Positions 34,709-43,482 of a DNA stretch of 45,438 bases are shown here, in pieces. The notes below the pieces were generated by a model. The model saw nothing but the letters and a program-made list of their open reading frames with translations. It made no database searches and was not told where the DNA came from. Each line of letters opens with the position of its first letter. Position 1 is the stretch's first letter. Made by a program: the position numbers and the translations under genes. Source of the stretch: Streptomyces sp. D2-8 (GTDB lineage: Bacteria > Actinomycetota > Actinomycetes > Streptomycetales > Streptomycetaceae); the NCBI RefSeq assembly GCF_023184515.1, contig NZ_JAAHBP010000036.1:1-45438 (forward strand), read 5' to 3'.

Positions 34709-35188
34709 TCATCCCTGGTCCTCTGACGAGGGGTAGATCCGCCACAGCTGGGAGAGGTTCGGTCCGCCCCACATGCGGGTCAGGCCCACCAGTCGGTCGT
34801 TGCCCTGGAGGTGGTCGGCGATGGCGAGGGCGTAGCGCGGGTGCACGACCGAGACCATGTAGAAGTCATTGCCGCGCTCTGCGTGGGAGACCAGCCGCCA
34901 GTGCTGGTTGAGGCTGTCCGTGCTTTCTCGAAGAGTCACGATGTCGGGCGGGTTGGCCCCCGCGGTGAGGCAGCGGTGGTTGGCGTACGACTCGATGCGC
35001 ACGGTGCCGTCGGAGTTCTGCCGCAGGAACCATCGGTGCGAGTTGTTGTCCTTGGCGAACGGGTCCTGTGCCCAGGTCTGGGTGTGGTTGCCGACACCGT
35101 CGTGCCAGTCGTTGCACATGAAGTAGGTGCCGGTGACGTGGTGGGTCATCGTCACCGATCCGCCCGCGAGCAGTACGAGGTCGCTCAT
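34709..35188 (-). CDS. Small ricin-fold (beta-trefoil) protein
   Basis: This 159-residue protein reads as two to three repeats with QxW-type endings: NNSHRWFLRQNSDGTVRIES, DSLNQHWRLVSH and LSQLWRIYP. The YFMCNDWHDGVGNHTQTW and HRCLTAGANPPDI pieces fit a ricin-B-like beta-trefoil. No signal peptide is visible, so it may be cytoplasmic or use another route. ATG 35188 follows GAGGAG; the open frame to 35671 is unlike protein. Role unknown; carbohydrate binding is only a family possibility. Confidence 0.7.
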   Translation of the reverse strand: MSDLVLLAGGSVTMTHHVTGTYFMCNDWHDGVGNHTQTWAQDPFAKDNNSHRWFLRQNSDGTVRIESYANHRCLTAGANPPDIVTLRESTDSLNQHWRLVSHAERGNDFYMVSVVHPRYALAIADHLQGNDRLVGLTRMWGGPNLSQLWRIYPSSEDQG

Positions 35189-36016
35189 GTCAGTGCTCCT
35201 CAGCCTCGAGAGTTTCTTCAGGGGGCGCCCATGAGACTCAGCGTAAAGAGCCGGTTGCAGCTCCACAGCGTGGCCAACCGGTCGTTTACCGAGGTCAGAG
35301 CTTGTCCGGGAGATCTCGAACCGATGAACGGAGCTAGTCGAGCCGGCTGACCGAGCGTCACCCACATGTCCCGCAGGCGGCGCAACGATGTGGCAGGGCA
35401 CCGCTACATTCGAACGGGCAGGGTGGACGCCACGCGGCAGGCGGGAGCTGCAAGAACGAGAAGATGACAGCCTTCCCGACGAGCCCACTGTCTTATTCCG
35501 TTTCCCCGTCGCTCCGGTGTGAGAGGCCGCGGCGGCATGGGGGGATTCCCGATACCAGCTCGCAAGTCGAACGTGCGGGTACCGCAGGACGCGGACCCGG
35601 ACGCGAGGAAGCGTTCGGCGCTGCATTCGTAGCGACGGTGCACACGATCGTCCAGCGACGCCGAATGCCACTTGCTGGGCCCCTTCGAAGAGGCGTCCTA
35701 CGGATAGCCGCGTACGTCGTCGCGCCCCCTTGGGAGCCCCGGTGCCGTTGGCCGCTCTTCATGAGACGTTGCACTTCGAGTGAACCAATATCTGTGCCCG
35801 AGAGATCAGAGTTTGACGGACCACGCAGTGGGAGTTTTTGCTGCGACGAGCAGAGTGGAATTATCCAACGCGCACGGGCCGCTCCAGCGTGCTACTGTCT
35901 ATCTCAGTTGCAGTTGTGGTTCCCGAAACTTCAAGTGCCCCCACCAGGTTTCTTCCGGTCGGGAGCACCCTTGTATTTCCGGTCATCTCCGGGCGGGGTA
36001 ATCATCGCGGCGACAC
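35189..36016. other. Long gene-free stretch before cspA copy 1
   Basis: About 830 bp with lower GC toward its end. No frame resembles a family, no RNA gene is evident, and only short frames occur. A TTGACG at about 35813 may be part of a promoter. It probably holds the promoter and leader of the cold-shock gene and otherwise decayed sequence. Confidence 0.5.
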
Positions 36017-36039
36017 GGCGTCCGCGCAGTGCGGACGCC
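36017..36039 (+). promoter_or_regulatory. Hairpin in the 5' leader of cspA copy 1
   Basis: GGCGTCCGC (36017-36025) pairs perfectly with GCGGACGCC (36031-36039) around a GCAGT loop, about 13 bases before the AAAGGAG ribosome site. A leader structure near the ribosome site could tune translation with temperature. Confidence 0.6.
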
Positions 36040-36066
36040 GATGCACTGCCCCAAAGGAGATATGAC

Positions 36067-36270
36067 ATGGCTGCTGGTACCGTGAAGTGGTTCAACGCGG
36101 AAAAGGGTTTCGGCTTCATCGAGCAGGACGGTGGCGGCGCCGACGTGTTCGCCCACTACTCGAACATTGCCGCGCAGGGCTTCCGTGAGCTGCTCGAGGG
36201 CCAGAAGGTGAACTTCGACATCGCGCAGGGCCAGAAGGGCCCGACGGCCGAAAACATCGTTCCGGCCTGA
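36067..36270 (+). CDS. Cold-shock protein, CspA family (copy 1)
   Basis: This 67-residue single cold-shock domain has KWFNAEKGFGFIEQ (RNP1) and DVFAHYS (RNP2), the motifs that bind single-stranded RNA/DNA and melt structure. The ATG follows AAAGGAGAT. Copy 2 at 40489 shares most residues. A strong hairpin lies directly downstream, so it is probably monocistronic. Confidence 0.97.
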   Translation: MAAGTVKWFNAEKGFGFIEQDGGGADVFAHYSNIAAQGFRELLEGQKVNFDIAQGQKGPTAENIVPA

Positions 36271-36286
36271 CGCTCACGCGCAATCC

Positions 36287-36328
36287 GCAGCTGGGGCCCG
36301 CATCCTTCGGGGTGCGGGCCCCAGCTGC
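36287..36328 (+). terminator. Strong hairpin terminator after cspA copy 1
   Basis: A perfect 16-bp stem (36287-36302 with 36313-36328, starting GCAGCTGGGGCC) closes a 10-base loop. No U-run follows, as usual in Streptomyces. Confidence 0.85.
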
Positions 36329-36613
36329 ACGCGTATCCCGCAGCGGCTTTCACCCGCGGGCCGACCCGGAGGAATCCGCAGTACGACCACAAGCGGTTCC
36401 TCCCTCAGGACGCAGACGCATCCTGAAGCGCTACACCGCAGCCGGCGCCCGGATCGCAAGGTCCCATCGCGTCACCCATTTCAGCACTTGCGCCCACGGA
36501 TGTATCCGCCGGTCAGATCTGCTTTCTTTTCCACCGGTCCATACCTGTAATTCTCCATGCCATTCATCGCAGCGGGAATTCCTTGATATGTGCCACCTCG
36601 AGGAAGGTTCCGC
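36329..36613. other. Leader region of the DEAD-box helicase gene
   Basis: About 285 bp without a gene. It holds a pyrimidine-rich lower-GC part near 36525-36575 and ends in AGGAAGG before the helicase ATG. A long leader fits cold-shock regulation, but no specific element is recognised. Confidence 0.4.
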
Positions 36614-38104
36614 ATGAACCGCACGTACACGAACGACCGCCCCGCCCGCTCCCGTGACGGCCGTGCCGACGCCGGAAGGGGCGGCGGCTACGGCTCGCAG
36701 GCACCGCGTCGTGCCGGCGGGCCCGTCCGCTCCGGCGGTTACGGCCGTCGGCCCGCCGCAGTGCAGGGTGAGTTCGCGCTGCCCAGGACGATCACCCCCG
36801 CACTGTCGGCCGTCGAGGGCTTCGCCGAGCTCGACATGCCCGAGCAGCTCTTGGCCGAACTCGGCAGGCAGGGGGTGACCGCACCGTTCCCGATCCAGGC
36901 CGCGACGCTACCGAACTCCCTGGCGGGCCGTGACGTTCTGGGCCGCGGCCGCACCGGTTCCGGCAAGACCCTGGCCTTCGGCCTCGCCCTGCTCGCCCGC
37001 ACCGCCGGACAGCGTGCCGAGCCCCGCCAGCCGCTGGGGCTGATCCTCGTACCCACGCGTGAGCTGGCACAGCAGGTGACCGACGCGCTGACCCCGTACG
37101 CCCGCTCCGTGCGGCTGCGGCTGGCCACCGTGGTGGGCGGCATGTCGATCGGCCGGCAGGCCAGCGCGCTGCGCGGCGGAGCCGAGGTCGTCGTTGCGAC
37201 CCCGGGCCGGCTCAAGGACCTCATCGACCGCGGCGAATGCCGGCTGAACGACGTGGGCATCACCGTGCTGGACGAAGCCGACCAGATGGCCGACATGGGC
37301 TTCATGCCCCAGGTCACCGCGCTGCTCGACCAGGTCCGCCCCGAGGGGCAGCGAATGCTGTTCTCCGCCACCCTGGACCGAAACGTCGACCTGCTGGTGC
37401 GCCGCTATCTGACCGACCCCGTCGTGCATTCGGTCGACCCGTCGGCCGGTGCGGTCACGACGATGGAGCACCACGTCCTGCACGTCCACGGCGCCGACAA
37501 GCACGCCGCCACGACCGAGATCGCCGCCCGCGACGGCCGCGTGATCATGTTCTTGGACACGAAGCACGCCGTCGACCGGCTGACCCAGGACCTGCTCAAC
37601 AGCGGGGTGCGGGCCGCCGCGCTGCACGGCGGCAAGTCGCAGCCGCAGCGCACCCGCACGCTGGCGCAGTTCAAGACGGGGCACGTCACCGTGCTGGTGG
37701 CGACCAACGTCGCGGCGCGCGGCATCCACGTCGACAACCTCGACCTGGTCGTCAACGTCGATCCGCCGACCGACCACAAGGACTACCTCCACCGCGGCGG
37801 CCGTACCGCTCGTGCCGGCGAGTCCGGCAGCGTCGTCACCCTGGTCACGCCGAACCAGCGACGAGGCATGGTCCGTCTGATGTCGGACGCCGGAATCCGG
37901 CCGCAGACCACCCAGGTCCGCTCGGGCGACGAGGCCCTGAGCCGGATCACCGGAGCTCAGGCCCCGTCCGGCATCCCGGTCGTCATCACCGCACCGGTGG
38001 CCGAACGCCCCAGGCGCAGCGCCACCTCCCGAGGCCGCCGCCGCCCCGCCTCCGCGACCAGGCGCACCCCCGTACGCCAGTCCGGCTTCGGCGCGGTGGC
38101 CTAG
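36614..38104 (+). CDS. DEAD-box RNA helicase
   Basis: This 496-residue ATP-dependent RNA unwinding enzyme has, after a Gly/Arg-rich tail, a Q-motif region (PFPIQAATLP), Walker A GRGRTGSGKT, motif Ib TPGRL, VLDEADQMADMG (DEAD), FSATLDRN, then helicase domain 2 with VATNVAARGIHVDNLDLVVN and HRGGRTARAGESG. It ends in an Arg-rich tail (RRSATSRGRRRPAS) typical of RhlE/DeaD-like actinobacterial helicases. ATG 36614 follows AGGAAGG. It follows a cold-shock gene and is likely cold-induced, opening structured mRNA. Confidence 0.95.
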   Translation: MNRTYTNDRPARSRDGRADAGRGGGYGSQAPRRAGGPVRSGGYGRRPAAVQGEFALPRTITPALSAVEGFAELDMPEQLLAELGRQGVTAPFPIQAATLPNSLAGRDVLGRGRTGSGKTLAFGLALLARTAGQRAEPRQPLGLILVPTRELAQQVTDALTPYARSVRLRLATVVGGMSIGRQASALRGGAEVVVATPGRLKDLIDRGECRLNDVGITVLDEADQMADMGFMPQVTALLDQVRPEGQRMLFSATLDRNVDLLVRRYLTDPVVHSVDPSAGAVTTMEHHVLHVHGADKHAATTEIAARDGRVIMFLDTKHAVDRLTQDLLNSGVRAAALHGGKSQPQRTRTLAQFKTGHVTVLVATNVAARGIHVDNLDLVVNVDPPTDHKDYLHRGGRTARAGESGSVVTLVTPNQRRGMVRLMSDAGIRPQTTQVRSGDEALSRITGAQAPSGIPVVITAPVAERPRRSATSRGRRRPASATRRTPVRQSGFGAVA

Positions 38105-38149
38105 GACCTTCGTGATCAGGAAGCCGGCCCATCTCTGCAGGAGGCACCC

Positions 38150-38554
38150 TTGACGCTGATTCAGACGCAGCCCCGCCCGGCGGACGCCAACCCCGTGCAC
38201 AGGACGGCGGCGGAGGTCATGGACGCGACCGGACCGCAGGTCTGTGACGACATGAGCGTCGAGGTGGCGCTGGCCGTCATGGCCGCCGCCCGCACGGGCC
38301 GACTGGTCGTCTGCGACCAGGATGGCCAGTGCACCGGCCTGGTCACCCGTACCGAACTAGCCGCCGTCCGCGACAGCTCCGACTACACGGACCGTGTCCG
38401 CCTGCGCGACATCCTCGGCGACCACGGTTCGTTCGCCTCACCCGTGACCACGATGGCCGAAGCCGAGCACGCGATGCGCACCCGTCGGCTCGGTGTCCTG
38501 CCGGTGGTCGACGAGCAAGGCAGCGCCCTGGGCATCCTCGCCCTCTCCCGCTGA
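38150..38554 (+). CDS. CBS-domain pair protein
   Basis: This 134-residue protein holds two CBS motifs: TAAEVMDATGPQVCDDMSVE... with RLVVCDQDGQCTGLVTRTEL, and SPVTTMAEAEHAMRTRRLGVLPVVDEQGSALGILALS. CBS pairs bind adenosyl ligands and regulate partners. The start is TTG 38150 with GGAGG 8 bases upstream; no ATG fits. It lies 45 bp after the helicase and may be in its operon. Confidence 0.85.
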   Translation: MTLIQTQPRPADANPVHRTAAEVMDATGPQVCDDMSVEVALAVMAAARTGRLVVCDQDGQCTGLVTRTELAAVRDSSDYTDRVRLRDILGDHGSFASPVTTMAEAEHAMRTRRLGVLPVVDEQGSALGILALSR

Positions 38555-38604
38555 AACACCTCACCCCTGGTCGGACCGTTCTTCCCTTCTCTCTGTGAGG
38601 CCAC

Positions 38605-38913
38605 ATGCGCTGCGTCATCGCCCGCTTCCCCTTCGAACTCACCAAGGGCGGCGTGCTGGAATCGATGAAGGGCATCAAGCCCGAACCGGTCACCGGCGAA
38701 TCGGTGATCATCGGCCGCCGTCACTACCCCGTCAAACAGGTCGGCCAGGTCATCACGCGGCAGGACCGCCGTGACTTCAGCGCCGCCGAAGTCCTGCGGG
38801 CCATGGCTCAGCTCGGCTTCACCTGCCGCGCCGTCCCCAAGGCAGCGCCCCTGGGCATCCTCAGCCCGATGCAGCATGCCTCCTCGCTGCTCGGCACCCC
38901 CGTCACGGTCTGA
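38605..38913 (+). CDS. Small conserved protein of unknown function (SCO-type)
   Basis: This 102-residue protein, MRCVIARFPFELTKGGVLES..., contains PVTGESVIIGRRHYPVKQVGQVITRQDRRDFSAAEVLRAMAQLGF. I recognise it only as a gene often found after DEAD-box/CBS genes in Streptomyces. It has no membrane segment and no catalytic motif visible. ATG 38605 follows CTGTGAGGCC. It is in the same direction as the helicase and the CBS gene. Confidence 0.65.
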   Translation: MRCVIARFPFELTKGGVLESMKGIKPEPVTGESVIIGRRHYPVKQVGQVITRQDRRDFSAAEVLRAMAQLGFTCRAVPKAAPLGILSPMQHASSLLGTPVTV

Positions 38914-39113
38914 CCGGGTAAACAGACACGGGCCCACACTGCGTGCGTGCTCTGCAGGATCCGGGCGACACGGACGTGCAGACGCGTGGGCGGCCTGTCC
39001 TTCTTCGTGGGCGTCGGACTCCACCGGGGCGCCGACGTCAGCGAGCAACTCGTCAGGCTGCGACATGAGGCGGACCATATCCGCCGGCCGTCCTGCTGCC
39101 TGAGCGGTGACGC

Positions 39114-39400
39114 TACCGGGCAAGGAAGGCGCTCACGGTCTCGCCGCCGGAGGCCCGGCGGCGGGTGACCGCCGTGGCGTGGGCGAGGCCGGTGACCATG
39201 GGCCGACCGAAGCCCCCGGTTACCGCCCTTCAGGTATGGGGTGCGCAGTCAGTTCCAGTGTGCAGCGGGCCCGCCGTGGTGCAGGGCATTGGTGACGAGC
39301 TCGGACACGACCAAGACCACCCTGTCCGCCGCGTCACGGGCCAAGGCCGGCTGCTGCAAACCTTCGAAGCCGGCCGCTCGATCGCCCCGGGATCGTCGAG
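39114..39400 (-). pseudogene. RsbW-like anti-sigma/HATPase gene with frameshift
   Basis: On the minus strand one frame reads DAADRVVLVVSELVTNALHH then GGPAAHWN and a stop: the N-box of SpoIIAB/RsbW-type ATPases. In a second frame the end reads GFGRPMVTGLAHATAVTRRR then ASGGETVSAFLAR and a stop, the usual C-terminus of the same family (G-box and GGxTV). The two parts need a frameshift near 39230-39260, where an extra stop also occurs. The region 38914-39904 otherwise shows only decayed sequence. Confidence 0.65.
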
Positions 39401-39847
39401 GGCGGCGCGGGGCCTCCTGCCACGCTCGTCAGCGGCCGACCTGAGGGGCGTCACGGCTGGAAACGTCCGTCCCGGCCGGTGGAGTTCTCCACGAGACGCA
39501 GTGTTGGCGCCCGCCGCGGTAGGCGCGGCGCAGTCGGCGACGTCACGCTCAGCCCTACGTGCCGCGCTGCGCGAAATCCCTGCGCGCCGGACTGAGCCCC
39601 GAAGCTGCTTGAACCATCCATGGACCGGTCGACGCAGACTGGTCGAGACGGACTACCTCATCGTCGAGTGCACGGAGAGCGGTTGCAGGACGGCGACGGG
39701 ACTGACGACCGGACCGGGTGACGGGGCTGGCTGCCGAACGGTCGAGCAACCGCGATCCCCGTGCCCCCGACGGCGTCTCGGTCGGGTCTGCGGAAACAGA
39801 TGGCCGGTGCAGTATCAGGGCCGGCAGATGGTGTAGTAGTTCCTTCG

Positions 39848-39880
39848 GGGCCCTGGTGCCAGTACGGTGCCAGGGCCCCT
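39848..39880 (+). terminator. Hairpin before the MerR-like gene
   Basis: GGGGCCCTGG pairs with CCAGGGCCCC around a 13-base loop, 24 bp before the start codon at 39905. It may be an upstream terminator or a leader hairpin. Confidence 0.55.
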
Positions 39881-39904
39881 CCACGCGTTCCGCAGAGAGG
39901 TGCG

Positions 39905-40243
39905 ATGACAGCAGACGACACGTTCGGCCGTCTCGATGACGACGACTATCCCGCCTACACCATGGGCCGGGCCGCCGAGATGCTCGGCACCACACAGGGC
40001 TTCCTCCGTGCCATCGGCGAAGCCCGCCTCATCACCCCGCTGCGCTCCGCCGGCGGACACCGCCGCTACTCCCGCTACCAGCTGCGTATCGCCGCGCGCG
40101 CCCGGGAACTCGTCGACCAGGGGACCCCCATCGAGGCCGCCTGTCGGATCGTCATCCTTGAAGACCAGCTCGAGGAAGCCCAGCGCCTCAACGCCGAATA
40201 CCGCCGCGCCGCCGAATCGGCGAACCCGACGGCAGCAGCATGA
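39905..40243 (+). CDS. MerR-like DNA-binding regulator
   Basis: This 112-residue protein has the MerR winged-helix pattern: YTMGRAAEMLGTTQGFLRAIGEARLITPLRSAGGHRRYSRYQL, with the GGHRRY wing. A coiled-coil helix (LEDQLEEAQRLNAEYRRAAE) follows. It lacks a C-terminal effector domain. ATG 39905 lies in the GAGAGGTGCG context. It is followed by cspA copy 2, an arrangement common in Streptomyces, so it may control that gene. Confidence 0.85.
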   Translation: MTADDTFGRLDDDDYPAYTMGRAAEMLGTTQGFLRAIGEARLITPLRSAGGHRRYSRYQLRIAARARELVDQGTPIEAACRIVILEDQLEEAQRLNAEYRRAAESANPTAAA

Positions 40244-40488
40244 GATGAGCGTGCCGGTCAGCGTCGGCGGGAACCGCACGCGCGGTCTCGGTGTGCGGTG
40301 TGATCATTTCCTATGGTGACGCGGTGTGTGGGCGTGTAGCGTTTGGGTCAGCTGTCGTGGTTCGGACTTCCCTCTTGCCCCGCGCCTTCGGTGTGGGCGT
40401 TTTGCTGTGCTGTGCCGCAGGGACCAGGGCGATCACCTCCGTCTGCCACATCGAGTGGGAGGCGTTCATCGACTGGAAGGCATGTGAC

Positions 40489-40692
40489 ATGGCTACGGGA
40501 ACTGTGAAGTGGTTCAACGCGGAGAAGGGCTTCGGCTTCATCGCCCAGGACGGCGGCGGCCCGGATGTCTTCGCGCACTACTCCGCGATCAACTCCACAG
40601 GCTTTCGCGAGCTCCAGGAGGGCCAGGCCGTGACGTTCGACGTCACCCAGGGCCAGAAGGGTCCGCAGGCCGAGAACATCAACGTGGCCTGA
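40489..40692 (+). CDS. Cold-shock protein, CspA family (copy 2)
   Basis: This 67-residue cold-shock domain has the same RNP motifs (KWFNAEKGFGFIAQ, DVFAHYS) as copy 1 and differs at scattered positions (AINSTGFRELQEGQAVTF). ATG 40489 follows TGGAAGG. Leader sequence differs from copy 1 while the coding region is conserved. A strong hairpin follows. Confidence 0.97.
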   Translation: MATGTVKWFNAEKGFGFIAQDGGGPDVFAHYSAINSTGFRELQEGQAVTFDVTQGQKGPQAENINVA

Positions 40693-40743
40693 CCTCGCAG
40701 ACCCACCCGGACGAAGGCGCCTGTTCTCGTGCCGGGCCGGCAG

Positions 40744-40783
40744 GATCAGGGGCCGCGCAGCAACGGCTGCGCGGCCCCTGATC
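40744..40783 (+). terminator. Strong hairpin terminator after cspA copy 2
   Basis: A perfect 17-bp stem (40744-40760 with 40767-40783, starting GATCAGGGGCC) encloses a 6-base loop CAACGG. Confidence 0.88.
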
Positions 40784-40824
40784 TGTGGAGGCCCCCGGGC
40801 CGGTGCGACTTCGGCCCGGAGCCG

Positions 40825-41190
40825 AGGCTGCGTGGCTGGCTCCATCCCGGGATGGTCCCTGCTGCACCGATCGCAGGCGTCGTGCTCATCTGCCTGGCCC
40901 GTACACCGCAGGCGGCCCTGGCTTGCTCCGTGTATGCGGCCACCGCCTGGCTGCTGTTCGCGACCAGCGCCATCTCCACCGCGGCACCCGGGGACCGCTC
41001 GGCGAGGCTCTTCTGCGACGCCTCGACCACGCCAACATCTTCCTGATCATCGCCGGCACCTGTACCCCCCTGGCCGTGCTCCTCCTCCCGCCGGACCAGC
41101 GGTCCGTGCTGCTGTGGACTGTCTGGACGGGAGCATTGGCCGGCATCGCGTTCCGGGTCCGGTGGGTCGGAGCCCTCGCCGGCTCATCCA
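40825..41190 (+). pseudogene. Hemolysin III (PAQR-like) gene, frameshifted and truncated
   Basis: One frame reads GMVPAAPIAGVVLICLARTP then AATAWLLFATSAIS; after a frameshift near 40980 another reads LRRLDHANIFLIIAGTCTPL then AVLLLPPDQRSVLLWTVWTG. LDHANIFLIIAGTxTP is the hemolysin III/PAQR core. The remaining helices and C-terminus after about 41180 are absent. Nonfunctional as read. Confidence 0.75.
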
Positions 41191-41301
41191 TGCCCGCTCA
41201 ATGCGCTCCGCCGAAGCGTCCACGCCTGCCTTCAACCGCCACCGCGGCATCCATTCGCCCCGCAGGGGACGCCGCTGAAAGGCCAAGCCTCCGAGGATCC
41301 G

Positions 41302-42525
41302 TCAGCTCGGAGCGTGCCCTCTCTGAGGTGTGTCGGCTGTGGGGTCGCCACCTCGGGGGGTGAGAAGGGGTGCCCGCGCCGTCTCACGTCGGAACGCGTG
41401 GGCGATGGCGCGCGCCTCGATGCCCGCCTGGCGAAGAACACCCGTGAGGGGATTGGTGTATCCGGCGAAGTACAGGCGCGGGGCTTCGGGATGGGTCCGT
41501 GCCCCTGCGGCGAGGGGCTGCCCGGCCTCGTCGAGTACGCCCAGGTGCCCGACCAGGTCGTTCAGGCAGGGCCGGTACCCGGTGGCTGCGATGACCGTGT
41601 CGGGTCGCAGTCGGGCGCCGTCGGCCAGTACCACGTCGGGGCCGTCGAACGCCTGGACGGCCGCGACCGGCTCGACCCGCCCGGACCGGACGGCGTCCAC
41701 GAAGCCGTGGTCGAGCACCGGGTTGACCCCTTCGCGGGCATTGCGGGTGTACAGGCCCGTGCGGGGCCGCGGCAATCCTCGCGAGGTCAGGTCGGGCACC
41801 GCGAGACGTTGTGTGAGCAGGGAGGTGCGGTCGCGCCACGCGAGCGGGAGGGCCTCCGTCAGCCGGCCGACTGCATGCCATCGGGCGCTGGAGCGGGGCA
41901 GGATGTTGGGTGGGGTACGGACTGAGATCCGTACCCGTGCGGCCCCGGCCAGGACGGCGGCGATCTCGGTACCGCTGTTGCCGGCGCCGACCACCAGGAC
42001 GTGCTGCCCGCGGTAGGGGGCGGGAGAGCGGTAGTGGGCCGAGTGCAGCAGGGTGCCGGTGAAGGTCGAACGCCCGGGCCAGGGGGGGATGTTCGGGCTA
42101 TGGCAGCGGCCGGTGGCCACCACGACCGCACCAGTGGGCACCGGGCCGTCGGGGGTATGGGCCAGCCACTGCGCTCCCGAACCGGGCTCGGCCTGTTCGA
42201 TGCGCTGCACAGGGGTGGCCACCCGGACGTCGAGCCGGTGATGGGCGACGTAACGCTCCATGTATCGCACGTAGTCGTCCCGGCTCACCCACGGGCCCGC
42301 CTGGCGCGGCACCGACAGGCCAGGGAGTTTCGAGGCGCCGTGGGTGGTGTGCAGGCGTAGATGGTCATAGCGCTGCGCCCAGCTCGCTCCCACACGGTCC
42401 GACCGTTCGAGGATCACGGTCGGCTCGCCGGAGCGGCTCAGTAGCGCGGCGACCGCCAGGCCGTGGGGACCGGCTCCGATCACGATCGTGGGAGCGCTGA
42501 AGTCTCGCTGTGGTGTCGGGGGCAT
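41302..42525 (-). CDS. FAD/NADPH-dependent flavin monooxygenase-like protein
   Basis: This 407-residue protein has the FAD motif VIGAGPHGLAVAALL at the N-terminus, LERSDRVGASWAQRYDHLRLHTT (the family's GGxW-type segment), a second Rossmann motif for NADPH, VLVVGAGNSGTEIAAVLAG, and ATGYRPCLNDL near the C-terminus, as in flavin-containing/CzcO-type monooxygenases. A DPTADTPQRG tail ends it. Substrate unknown. ATG 42525 opens the first motif region. It is divergent from the ABC genes. Confidence 0.9.
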   Translation of the reverse strand: MPPTPQRDFSAPTIVIGAGPHGLAVAALLSRSGEPTVILERSDRVGASWAQRYDHLRLHTTHGASKLPGLSVPRQAGPWVSRDDYVRYMERYVAHHRLDVRVATPVQRIEQAEPGSGAQWLAHTPDGPVPTGAVVVATGRCHSPNIPPWPGRSTFTGTLLHSAHYRSPAPYRGQHVLVVGAGNSGTEIAAVLAGAARVRISVRTPPNILPRSSARWHAVGRLTEALPLAWRDRTSLLTQRLAVPDLTSRGLPRPRTGLYTRNAREGVNPVLDHGFVDAVRSGRVEPVAAVQAFDGPDVVLADGARLRPDTVIAATGYRPCLNDLVGHLGVLDEAGQPLAAGARTHPEAPRLYFAGYTNPLTGVLRQAGIEARAIAHAFRRETARAPLLTPRGGDPTADTPQRGHAPS

Positions 42526-42846
42526 CGCCTCCTACAACGGCGGACCGCGGCTCACGTCACGCTCAACGGGCAGGCACAGAGCCTGTGCCGCGGCGATGCC
42601 GACATGTCACCGGAACAGCGCTGACTGCCGTTACACCGACGGTGCGGATTCGTTGAGACCGGGTATCAGCGCCACCCCGCGCAGGCGAGTCAGTCCGCCC
42701 AAGGCCGGGCCGTCCGGGCCAGGCGCAGTTGATCGGCGAGGAGCCGGACGAGCCGGTAGGCATGGCCCGCGCGGCCCCGGCCACCGCGGCGGGCTTGTCC
42801 TTCGGGGCCGGCTCGCTGTGCCTATCCGATCTTCTGAGGGGCTCAT
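42526..42846. other. Intergenic region between the monooxygenase and the ABC genes
   Basis: About 320 bp with no recognisable gene or strong hairpin. It probably carries divergent promoters; GGGCCGTCCGGGCC (near 42706) resembles the 14-bp box in the opposite sense but is a weak match. Confidence 0.35.
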
Positions 42847-43482
42847 GTGCAGGCAGTAACGGTGCACCACCGGCCACGACTGCGGATCAGCGGGGTCCGC
42901 AAGGCATACGGCGGCAAGCAGGTCCTGCGCGACGTCGACCTTGATGTGCCCGCCGGGACGCTGGTAGGAGTCGTCGGCGAGAACGGGGTGGGAAAGAGCA
43001 CGCTGCTGCAAATCGCCGTAGGGCACCTTGCGCCTGACCGCGGAACGGTGACACGGACCGGCACCGTGGGGTACTGCCCGCAGCGAGCGGTCCTGAACGC
43101 TGCGTTCACCGTCGGCCAGCATCTGCGGTTGTTCCAGATGGCCTACCGGCTGCCGACGCTGGAGCGCGTCGACGAGCTGATGGATCTGCTGGCGCTGACC
43201 GGTTGCCGGCGACAGCGGGTCGGCGAGCTCAGTGGTGGAACGCGACAGAAGCTGAACCTGCTGATCGCTCTTATGCACGATCCGCAGTTGCTGGTCCTGG
43301 ACGAGCCCTACCAGGGCTTCGACTGGGACACCCATCAGAGGTTCTGGACCCTGGCCGCCGACCTGCGTGATCAAGATCGGTCGATCATCGTGGTTTCGCA
43401 CCTGCTGCACGACCTGCACCACTTCGACGCGATCGCTCATCTGCGCCAGGGGCGTCTGTACTTCGAGGAGACCGACCGTTGA
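42847..43482 (+). CDS. ABC transporter ATP-binding protein
   Basis: This 211-residue ATPase has Walker A GENGVGKSTLLQIA, the Q-loop region YCPQRAVLNAAF, the ABC signature LSGGTRQKLNLL, Walker B LLVLDEPYQGFD and the switch His in VVSHLLHDL. It drives export or import with the membrane protein at 43479, whose start it overlaps. GTG 42847 is chosen with GAGGGG upstream. Confidence 0.92.
   Translation: MQAVTVHHRPRLRISGVRKAYGGKQVLRDVDLDVPAGTLVGVVGENGVGKSTLLQIAVGHLAPDRGTVTRTGTVGYCPQRAVLNAAFTVGQHLRLFQMAYRLPTLERVDELMDLLALTGCRRQRVGELSGGTRQKLNLLIALMHDPQLLVLDEPYQGFDWDTHQRFWTLAADLRDQDRSIIVVSHLLHDLHHFDAIAHLRQGRLYFEETDR

Noticed and set aside
35780..36001. A 73-residue frame with cysteines (SCSCGSRNFKC) before cspA copy 1
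   Set aside because: No ribosome site, no family, and it lies in the likely leader of cspA.
35464..36270. A longer cspA copy 1 protein starting at 35464
   Set aside because: Cold-shock proteins are about 67 residues, and the AAAGGAG site directly precedes the ATG at 36067; the upstream part has no protein character.
42706..42719. GGGCCGTCCGGGCC as a DosR/OsdR-like box
   Set aside because: The right half does not fit in either sense as well as the others, and the downstream ABC genes have no link to the regulon; kept only as a remark.
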